DNA from: Blautia wexlerae
GTDB taxonomy: Bacteria > Bacillota > Clostridia > Lachnospirales > Lachnospiraceae
Assembly (NCBI RefSeq): GCF_013300825.1
Contig: NZ_JAAIMY010000003.1
Span: 1 to 64,000, forward strand
Direction of reading: 5' to 3'
Length of the DNA: 64,000 nt
A program made the position numbers and the translations under genes. The notes under the pieces were generated by a model. That model ran no database searches and was not told the DNA's origin. It saw only the letters and a program-made list of their open reading frames with translations. Positions 27,689 to 35,043 of this stretch are shown here, in pieces. Numbering within the stretch: position 1 is the first letter of the stretch; each line of letters begins with the position of its first letter.

Positions 27689-27694
27689 ATCTTT

Positions 27695-27723
27695 ATAATA
27701 ATATACGGGAGGAGAAATGTCAA
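27695..27723 (-). promoter_or_regulatory. tracrRNA promoter overlapping the cas9 start
   Basis: On the minus strand a perfect TTGACA (plus 27718-27723), 17-base spacer and TATTAT (plus 27695-27700) predict a start near 27688. The -35 box ends one base before the cas9 ATG and the spacer covers the cas9 ribosome site. A plus-strand TATAAT at 27694-27699, overlapping the same box, may serve cas9, although no matching -35 is seen for it. Confidence 0.75.
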
Positions 27724-30700
27724 ATGGAAAAGAAAAGTAAAAAAATTTATCTGGGACTTGATATTGGAACTGATTCAGTCGGATATGCTGTGACAGATGA
27801 TCAGTATAATCTTCTGAGAGTTCATGGGGATGATGCATGGGGCAGTGTTATATTTGATGCAGCTTCTTTGAGCGATGAAAGAAGAAGTCATCGTTCTGCA
27901 AGAAGAAGACTGGACAGGAGACAGCAAAGAATAAATCTGCTGCAGGAAATTTTTGCTAAAGAAATTTCAAAGGTAGATGCTCGTTTTTTTATTCGATTAT
28001 CGGAAAGCTATCGTTGGAGAGCGGATGTTCAGGACCGGTATGTTTTTTTCAATGATGAGGAATATACAGATGTTCAGTATATGGGAGAATATCCAACGAT
28101 TCACCATTTGATCTGTGAATTAATGAATAATAAGAATCCTCATGATGTGCGCCTGATATATCTGGCCTGCGCATGGCTGATAACGCACAGAGGACATTTC
28201 CTTAATAATCTCAATGTGGAAAAACTGGATGAAATCATGGATATCAGCTCAGTGTATCAAAATTTTATAAATTATTTTACTGAAAATGGATACAGAAGAC
28301 CATGGGGTGAAATAGATGTAAGTGCTTTGTCAGAGGTATTGAAACAAAAAACAGGTGTAACGGTAAAAAATAAAGAATTACAAAATATTCTTCTGGAAGG
28401 AAAGAAGCCGGAAAAATCCGGAACTGAAGAGTTTCCTTTTAGCCAGGACAGTATCATACGACTTCTGGCAGGAGGGCAGTGTAAATTAAAGGATGTTTTT
28501 TGCAAAGAAGAATATCTGGATTTGGGATCAGTATCGTTGGGGATGGACGAGGAGAAGTTTGGTGAAATTTCAGGCAATATCGGAGAGGATTATGACCTGC
28601 TCATAGCATTACGTGGACTATATGACTGGAGTGTACTGGCAGATATTTTAAACGGTCATTCTGAAACGATTTCCACGGCAAAAGTACAGATATATGAGCA
28701 GCATGGGAAAGATTTACAGATATTGAAATATTTTGTCCGTAAATATGTACCTGATAAATACAATGAAGTATTCAGAAAAGCAAAAGCTGATAATTATGTG
28801 GCTTACACAGGTCACATGGATAAAGATATTGCAAGTCAGATTAAAAAGAAAGCAAAAGCAGAGGAGTTTTCAAAATATGTCTTGAAACTTATGAGTCCAA
28901 TAAAGCCGGAGAAAACAGATTTACAGTCATATGAGGATATGTGTGAACGTCTGAAGCTGAATATCTTTTTGCCTAAACAAAAGAATACTGATAATCGTGT
29001 AATACCACATCAATTATATGAATATGAGTTGATTCGAATTTTGAAAAATGCATCCTTATATTTGCCTTTTCTTAATGAAGTCAGGAATGGAATCAGTGAG
29101 ATGGACAAAGTGGTATCCATTTTCAGGTATAAACTTCCGTATTATGTAGGACCATTAAATAAGAAATCAGATTTTGCATGGATTTCACGTAAAGCCGGAA
29201 AGATTACTCCATGGAATTACAAAGACATGATAGACGAGGATGCCAGTGAGAATGCATTTATCAAAAGGATGACAAATAAATGCACCTATTTGCCAGGGGA
29301 AGATGTTTTGCCAAAAGATTCTCTATGCTATCAGAAATTTATGGTGCTGAATGAACTTAATAATCTTAAGATTGATGGGCGCAAAATCCCTGTTGAAGTA
29401 AAACAGGGAATCTATCATGAATTATTTGAAAAGAAAAAGAAAGTGCGGCGAAAGGATATTGAAGAATATCTTATAAGTAATAATTATCTGGCTAAGGGTT
29501 CGACAGAACTGATAAGCGGAATTGATGAGCAAGTGCATTCTTGTCTGTCATCTTATTATGCATTTCGAAATCTTTTGAGCAGAGAAATTTTATCTGAAAA
29601 TGATGTAGAAAAAATTATAGAGAGGGCTTCTTATGCAGAGGACAAGAGTCGTGTAAAAAAATGGCTTAGAAAAGAATATCCTGATCTTTCACAGGATGAT
29701 GTTCGCTACATCACTAAAATCAAAATTAAAGAGTTTGGAAAATTATCCAGAAAATTTTTAACAGAATTAAAAGGATGCAATAAGCAGGATGGAGAAATGA
29801 CAACGATTCTGCGGATAATGTGGGAAACCAATGATAATTTAATGGAAATACTTTCGGATAAATATACATTTCGGGAAGCTGTGGAGATGTTTACACAGGA
29901 ATATTACACCGGGAAAAACCAGAGTTTAAAAGAACGTCTTGATGAAATGCGTGTTTCCAATTCAGTGCGGCGTCCAGTTTACAGAACTCTTGCTGTTGTA
30001 AAAGATATTGAAAAGGCATTTGGAAAGCCAGATAAGATATTTGTAGAAATGACGCGTGGTGGACTGTCCGATCAGAAAGGGAAGAGAACAAAAAGCAGAA
30101 AACAGCAGATTCTTGAGCTTTACGCCAAATGTAGAGAAGAAGATGTACGGGATTTGAAACAGCAATTAGAATCTATGGGAGAGCGTGTGGACAGTCGCCT
30201 GCAGGGCGAGCATCTGTTCTTGTACTTTATGCAGTTTGGAAAATGTGCATACAGTGGAATGCCTATAGAACTGGAAAAGCTTATGTCTGGCTCAAAAGAA
30301 TACGACATAGATCACATATATCCTCAGGCATATGTAAAGGATGACAGTATTATTAATAACAAAGTATTGGTATTATCAAAGATAAATGGAACAAAAGGTA
30401 ATGTATACCCTATTAGTCCTGAAATTCGTAACAGAATGCAGGGACAATGGAATTGGTGGCATCATATTGGAGTGATCAGTGATGAAAAATATAAGCGTCT
30501 TATCAGGTCAACACCGTTTACAGATGATGAAAAATATGGATTTATTAATCGACAGCTTACAGAGACATCTCAATCTACAAAGCTAATAGCAGGCTTGTTG
30601 AAGGAAAGATTTCAGAACATAGACATTGTTTATGTAAAGGCAGGACTTGTTTCTGATTTTCGACACGAATTTGATTTGCCAAAGTCCAGAACTTATAATG

Positions 30701-31800
30701 ACCTGCACCATGCAGTGGATGCATATTTGAATATTGTGGCAGGAAATGTTTATAATATGCGATTTTCAAAGAGATGGTTTAGTGTTGATTCAAAATATAG
30801 TATAAAAACAAAAACAGTTTTTTCTCATCCGGTGAATTGCCAGGGAACCATAGTTTGGGATGGAGCGTCGATGCTTGCAAAGGTTAAGAAAATCGCGAAG
30901 AAGAACACAGCACATTTTGTGAAGTTTGCTACATTTAAAACAGGAGGATTGTTTGACCAGAATCCAGTTAAGAAAGGAATCGGCTTGATTCCTTTAAAGG
31001 CGGGATTGCCTACTGAAAAATATGGCGGGTATAATAAAGCTGGTATAATGTTTTTGATGCCTGTCAAATATAAAATCAGGAAAAAATGTGCAATGATAAT
31101 TATGCCGGTAGAATTGCTTCATGGAAAACATTTTTTAGAAGATGAAACATTTGCCAGAGAATATACGTTTAACAGATTAAAAAGTATTTTAGGCAAGAAG
31201 GTAGATGAAATTTCATTTCCGTTGGGTATGCGTCCATGGAAGATTAATACAATGCTATCGTTAGATGGATTCAGAGTATGTATTACTGGAACTGGAGGCA
31301 AAGGAAAATGTCTGGTGGCACAGTCGGTAATGCAGTTTTCTTCAGAGGATTGTTGGAAAGGCTATATGAAGAAGTTGGAAAAATTTACTGAAAAATTTAA
31401 GAAGAATCCTGATTTTATATATGATAAAGAATATGATAAGGTATCTGTAGAGGAAAATCAAAAACTTTATGAACTGTATATTGAAAAATTACAGAATACA
31501 ATTTATAGTAAGCGCGTAAATTCACCAGTACAAATTCTCATGGATGGACAGGAACGGTTTGAAAAATTGAATATTAAAGAACAATGTGTGGTTCTGATGA
31601 ATATTCAAACAGTATTTGGTCGTATGACAAGTGGCTGTGATTTGTCATTGATTGGTGGTTCGCCTAATAGCGGTGCAACAGTTAATTTCAGTTCAACAAT
31701 ATCAAATTGGAGAAAAAATTATTCAGATGTCAGAATCATTGATCAGTCACCATCCGGAATATGGGAAAAGCGTTCAGAAAATATATTGGAGTTATTATGA
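27724..31800 (+). CDS. cas9: CRISPR-associated endonuclease Cas9, type II-A
   Basis: A 1358-residue RNA-guided DNA nuclease. RuvC-I is IYLGLDIGTDSVGYAV with Asp13; an arginine-rich bridge helix (RRSHRSARRRLDRRQQR) follows; RuvC-II has Glu775 in KIFVEMTRGG; HNH has Asp863 and His864 in YDIDHIYPQ and Asn888; RuvC-III has His996 and Asp999 in LHHAVDAYL. All catalytic residues are present and no internal stop is seen. Size is close to SpCas9. ATG 27724 lies 11 bases after GGAGG. It leads the cas operon, and its stop overlaps cas1. The gene looks more AT-rich than its neighbours. Confidence 0.97.
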   Translation: MEKKSKKIYLGLDIGTDSVGYAVTDDQYNLLRVHGDDAWGSVIFDAASLSDERRSHRSARRRLDRRQQRINLLQEIFAKEISKVDARFFIRLSESYRWRADVQDRYVFFNDEEYTDVQYMGEYPTIHHLICELMNNKNPHDVRLIYLACAWLITHRGHFLNNLNVEKLDEIMDISSVYQNFINYFTENGYRRPWGEIDVSALSEVLKQKTGVTVKNKELQNILLEGKKPEKSGTEEFPFSQDSIIRLLAGGQCKLKDVFCKEEYLDLGSVSLGMDEEKFGEISGNIGEDYDLLIALRGLYDWSVLADILNGHSETISTAKVQIYEQHGKDLQILKYFVRKYVPDKYNEVFRKAKADNYVAYTGHMDKDIASQIKKKAKAEEFSKYVLKLMSPIKPEKTDLQSYEDMCERLKLNIFLPKQKNTDNRVIPHQLYEYELIRILKNASLYLPFLNEVRNGISEMDKVVSIFRYKLPYYVGPLNKKSDFAWISRKAGKITPWNYKDMIDEDASENAFIKRMTNKCTYLPGEDVLPKDSLCYQKFMVLNELNNLKIDGRKIPVEVKQGIYHELFEKKKKVRRKDIEEYLISNNYLAKGSTELISGIDEQVHSCLSSYYAFRNLLSREILSENDVEKIIERASYAEDKSRVKKWLRKEYPDLSQDDVRYITKIKIKEFGKLSRKFLTELKGCNKQDGEMTTILRIMWETNDNLMEILSDKYTFREAVEMFTQEYYTGKNQSLKERLDEMRVSNSVRRPVYRTLAVVKDIEKAFGKPDKIFVEMTRGGLSDQKGKRTKSRKQQILELYAKCREEDVRDLKQQLESMGERVDSRLQGEHLFLYFMQFGKCAYSGMPIELEKLMSGSKEYDIDHIYPQAYVKDDSIINNKVLVLSKINGTKGNVYPISPEIRNRMQGQWNWWHHIGVISDEKYKRLIRSTPFTDDEKYGFINRQLTETSQSTKLIAGLLKERFQNIDIVYVKAGLVSDFRHEFDLPKSRTYNDLHHAVDAYLNIVAGNVYNMRFSKRWFSVDSKYSIKTKTVFSHPVNCQGTIVWDGASMLAKVKKIAKKNTAHFVKFATFKTGGLFDQNPVKKGIGLIPLKAGLPTEKYGGYNKAGIMFLMPVKYKIRKKCAMIIMPVELLHGKHFLEDETFAREYTFNRLKSILGKKVDEISFPLGMRPWKINTMLSLDGFRVCITGTGGKGKCLVAQSVMQFSSEDCWKGYMKKLEKFTEKFKKNPDFIYDKEYDKVSVEENQKLYELYIEKLQNTIYSKRVNSPVQILMDGQERFEKLNIKEQCVVLMNIQTVFGRMTSGCDLSLIGGSPNSGATVNFSSTISNWRKNYSDVRIIDQSPSGIWEKRSENILELL

Positions 31801-32659
31801 GTTGGAGAATTGTAGTAATTGAAAATCAGGCAAAACTGGATTATAAAATGGGATACATGGTCGTTAGAGGATTGGAAACCAAAAGGGTTTTGCTTGATGA
31901 AATTGGAATTCTTCTAATAGAGAATCCTGCAGTTTCATTAACTGGGATTTTGATTGAAGCATTAACAGAGAAAAAAATCAAAGTTATTTTCTGCGATCGG
32001 AAGCGAAATCCAGTAGCTGAGTTGATGCCTCATCATGGATGTCATGACAGTGCAGCAAAAATACGAACGCAGATTGTTTGGGAACAGAACATTAAAGATA
32101 TTATCTGGAGAGATATTGTCAGTGAAAAGATTCGCAAGCAGTCAGAGTTTCTGGTGGAAATTGGAAAAATACAACAGGCAGGTATGCTGTCAGAATATGT
32201 GAAACAAGTGGAACTGGCAGATGCGACTAATCGTGAGGGACATGCTGCAAAGGTATATTTTAATGCACTGTTTGGTATGGATTTTACCAGAAGTGCAGAT
32301 ATACCTGCAAATGCTGCCCTTAATTATGAGTTCTATCGGCTATTAACCGGGAAGTCAGTGCAAATGGGTATTTGACACAGCTTGGAATATTCCATAACAA
32401 CATGTTTAATCATTACAATCTCTCCTGTGATTTTATGGAGCCATTTCGTATTCTGGTAGACCGTATGGTATATAGTATGCAACCAACAAAATTTGAACAG
32501 GATGAAAAACATTTTATGTGGACTCTATTGGACCAGAAGGTTATGATTGACGGTCAGAATCAATTTGTAATGAATGCTATCAAAATATATACCAAAAGTG
32601 TTTTAGATGCGATTAATGATAAAGATTCTGCGGAAATAAAATTTTATAGTATAGTGTGA
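31797..32659 (+). pseudogene. cas1: cas1, broken by a frameshift
   Basis: Cas1 is the integrase of spacer acquisition and is normally about 290-300 residues. The first frame runs 31797-32375 (192 codons), with the Glu-bearing NREGHAAKVYF near its end. The rest, TQLGIFHNNMFNHYNLS and MEPFRILVDRMVY, continues in another frame to 32659. Reading from 32330 in that frame gives VLSAINREVSANGYLTQ. A TGA at 32327-32329 fixes the lesion to about 32325-32330, after AALNY. One missing base, or about ten judged from the usual YGYxLLLS spacing, would restore it. The fragments touch in TTGA at 32372, so reinitiation is conceivable but unlikely to give active Cas1. Confidence 0.88.
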
Positions 32660-32679
32660 TTTGTTTTGGAGAAAGAGAT

Positions 32680-33003
32680 ATGAGTGGGTTTCGGTTTATG
32701 AGAATGATAGTTTTCTTTGATCTTCCAACACTGACCAATGAGGATAAACGTAATTACAGGAAGTTCCGCAAGGTTTTAATCAAAAATGGTTTTATTATGC
32801 TACAGGAATCTGTTTACTGTAAAATGATGACCAGTCCATCTATGGAAAAATCCATGAAAAATATGGTACATAATAATAAACCACCTAAGGGATTAATTCA
32901 GACAATAACTATTACGGAGAAACAATTTGTAAAAATGGATTATATAGTGGGGGAATATACCAGTGATATCATAGATTCGGAAGAGAGGCTGATCATATTA
33001 TGA
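32680..33003 (+). CDS. cas2: CRISPR-associated protein Cas2
   Basis: A 107-residue Cas2, the structural partner of Cas1 in integration. MRMIVFFDLPTLTNEDKRNY carries the conserved Asp after the first beta strand. ATG 32680 follows TTGGAGAAAGAGAT; the longer frame from 32656 overlaps the cas1 end. It is intact although cas1 is broken, and its end overlaps csn2 in ATGA. Confidence 0.93.
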   Translation: MSGFRFMRMIVFFDLPTLTNEDKRNYRKFRKVLIKNGFIMLQESVYCKMMTSPSMEKSMKNMVHNNKPPKGLIQTITITEKQFVKMDYIVGEYTSDIIDSEERLIIL

Positions 33004-33668
33004 AAATAATTTTATCTGAGATTGATCATATATTTGATTGTGCAGGTGGCCGATGCTGTAGCATAGTTATTGAAAATCAAAAATTATTTTATAATGTGAT
33101 TCGAGATATTTTTAATCAGGTTCAGGGAGAAGAAGGGATAAGTGTGCTGTCAGAAGATAATAAGGTTCTGCCTATGGCGAAACATATTGAACTGATGACA
33201 AGGTTTGTACCATTTGATATGAATCAGAAAAATCTTATTACCAAAATGACGACAAGGATGCAGAATATTGCGATAGATGAGAGTCATTATATGGAAACAA
33301 AGGAAATGCTTGGAAAATGGGAGCAATACCTCATGAAATTATCATTGGATATGGTTGGATCTTTTGAATTTTCAAAAATATCAATTGAGACGTTGATTAA
33401 AGCTGCGGGAATTCGTGTAGATGATGATTATGACAATCTGGGAGAACAACTGCTAGATTACTTTGAATTAGTTCAGGAATATGATGGAAAAAAATTATTT
33501 ATTCTGGTAAATTTGCGGAGTTATCTTTCTGATGCAGAGATGAATTTATTTCTGCAGAATATAATAGAAAGAGATATACAGATATTGATACTGGAAAGTA
33601 GCGAACATCCAATTCTTGAATGGGAATGTAGACATATTGTGGATGCAGATTTCTGTATTTTGTGTTAG
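33000..33668 (+). CDS. csn2: CRISPR-associated protein Csn2
   Basis: A 222-residue Csn2, the ring-shaped DNA-end-binding protein that defines subtype II-A and is needed for acquisition. Length and the C-terminal LFILVNLRSYLSDAEMNLFL and ILESSEHP segments agree with the family. It starts in the cas2 stop (ATGA) and ends just before the leader. It looks intact. Confidence 0.9.
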   Translation: MKIILSEIDHIFDCAGGRCCSIVIENQKLFYNVIRDIFNQVQGEEGISVLSEDNKVLPMAKHIELMTRFVPFDMNQKNLITKMTTRMQNIAIDESHYMETKEMLGKWEQYLMKLSLDMVGSFEFSKISIETLIKAAGIRVDDDYDNLGEQLLDYFELVQEYDGKKLFILVNLRSYLSDAEMNLFLQNIIERDIQILILESSEHPILEWECRHIVDADFCILC

Positions 33669-33740
33669 TATAGGGGTGAGTAAATACAACTTGCGAAATT
33701 GCACAAGTGATTCGCAGATCATTTATTTCAAACATTTGAG
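33669..33740 (+). promoter_or_regulatory. CRISPR leader with ATTTGAG anchor
   Basis: A 72-base AT-rich leader between csn2 and the first repeat. Its last seven bases, ATTTGAG (33734-33740), equal the leader-anchoring sequence described for streptococcal type II-A arrays, which directs integration to the first repeat. No clear promoter boxes were found in it. Confidence 0.65.
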
Positions 33741-34496
33741 GTTTGAGAGCAGTGCAAATTCGTAGGGGAATCAAACCACCGCAACAGTGACCTCTACATT
33801 TTTGTAGTTTGAGAGCAGTGCAAATTCGTAGGGGAATCAAACTCAAGGTAAATTATTATTCTGAAAACAAGGGTTTGAGAGCAGTGCAAATTCGTAGGGG
33901 AATCAAACAAAGTCAGCGCCAGCCCTTCCGCTTGGGAGGTTTGAGAGCAGTGCAAATTCGTAGGGGAATCAAACACGAATCAGCCACAACAGGAGATGCG
34001 TACTGTTTGAGAGCAGTGCAAATTCGTAGGGGAATCAAACTTACGGCTACAAACGCAAGGTCATGGCGGGTTTGAGAGCAGTGCAAATTCGTAGGGGAAT
34101 CAAACCCTCATGAAGAAAATTGATTGTGAATATGGTTTGAGAGCAGTGCAAATTCGTAGGGGAATCAAACGGTGCTTGTTACACAGAGAAATATCACACA
34201 GTTTGAGAGCAGTGCAAATTCGTAGGGGAATCAAACTGTTTACCTCCTTTATCTCCTCTGTTGATGTTTGAGAGCAGTGCAAATTCGTAGGGGAATCAAA
34301 CATTCACTTGAAGATGCAAGCGATGCAGAATGTTTGAGAGCAGTGCAAATTCGTAGGGGAATCAAACATATTATGGATGGAAATTATAGCTTAGCAGTTT
34401 GAGAGTAGTGCAAATTCGTAGGGGATTAAACTTCTGGGAGGGCGAATGGGCTGACGGGAAGTTTGAGAGCAGTGCAAATTCGTAGAGAAAATTAGA
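33741..34496 (+). CRISPR. CRISPR array, 12 repeats and 11 spacers
   Basis: The 36-base repeat begins GTTTGAGAGCAGTGCAAATT and ends GGGGAATCAAAC. Repeats start at 33741, 33807, 33873, 33939, 34005, 34070, 34135, 34201, 34266, 34332, 34397 and 34461. Spacers are 29-30 bases and all differ. The first ten repeats are identical. The eleventh has a C-to-T change and a one-base loss; the twelfth keeps about 25 bases then diverges. Decay at the far end, the leader side and the tracrRNA match all place transcription on the + strand. Spacer targets and the PAM cannot be read here. Confidence 0.98.
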
Positions 34497-34550
34497 ACAG
34501 TAGTTTATCTAAATTAAATGATTTTATAAAAAGAAAGCAGGTGAAACGCA

Positions 34551-35024
34551 ATGAACGTTATATGTTTCCACAACCCGGATGAAGAAAATGGCTATTTAAG
34601 TAACTGGTATCTTAGTCATTTTACAGTCAAGGGAATAGATTTTTCGTCAATGGAGCAGTTTATGATGTATCAGAAAGCATGCCGCTTTCATGATGAAAAA
34701 ATAGCTAATGACATACTTCATACAGATAATGTTGCTGAGATTAAGAAATTAGGTCGTAAAGTACATAACTATGATGAAAATGTCTGGAATGGTGTAAGGC
34801 AGCTTATTGTTTATGAGGGATTAAAAGCGAAATTCAGTCAAAACACAGACTTAAAACGACAACTTGTTGATACAGGTGATGCTGTGTTAGCTGAATGCGC
34901 AGTAAGAGATCAGATCTGGGGAATAGGTTTATCCATGGGAAATCCAAACAGGTTTGAGCGAAGCAAATGGAGAGGCAACAATCTTCTGGGATATGCGTTA
35001 ATGTTAGTCAGAGAACAGTTATAA
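34551..35024 (+). CDS. NADAR domain protein (YbiA/RibX-like)
   Basis: A 157-residue single-domain protein of the NADAR family. FHNPDEENGYLSNWYLSHF, SMEQFMMYQKA, VWNGVRQLIVYEGLKAKF and WGIGLSMGNPN are the conserved blocks. Members hydrolyse N-glycosidic bonds: some act on riboflavin intermediates, others remove ADP-ribose from guanine as antidotes to DarT toxins. No darT or rib genes are near. It starts 54 bases after the last CRISPR repeat, with AAAGCAGGTG before the ATG, and may be read through from the array. A defence role is speculative. Confidence 0.85.
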   Translation: MNVICFHNPDEENGYLSNWYLSHFTVKGIDFSSMEQFMMYQKACRFHDEKIANDILHTDNVAEIKKLGRKVHNYDENVWNGVRQLIVYEGLKAKFSQNTDLKRQLVDTGDAVLAECAVRDQIWGIGLSMGNPNRFERSKWRGNNLLGYALMLVREQL

Positions 35025-35043
35025 GTGGAGGAACACAAAACAA

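Noticed and set aside
27660-27724. A natural single-guide (long tracrRNA) that targets the cas9 promoter
   Set aside because: The repeat mimic covers only the upper stem, and the best promoter starts transcription at the hairpin itself, leaving no guide segment. Kept only as an alternative if a longer transcript exists.
32372-32659. C-terminal cas1 piece as an independent gene started by TTG
   Set aside because: It begins mid-domain, without a ribosome site, exactly where full-length Cas1 continues; a frameshifted pseudogene explains it better.
33809-34075. Open frame across the CRISPR array encoding a repeating LRAVQIRRGIK peptide
   Set aside because: It is simply the translation of the identical repeats; no ribosome site and no sense outside the array.
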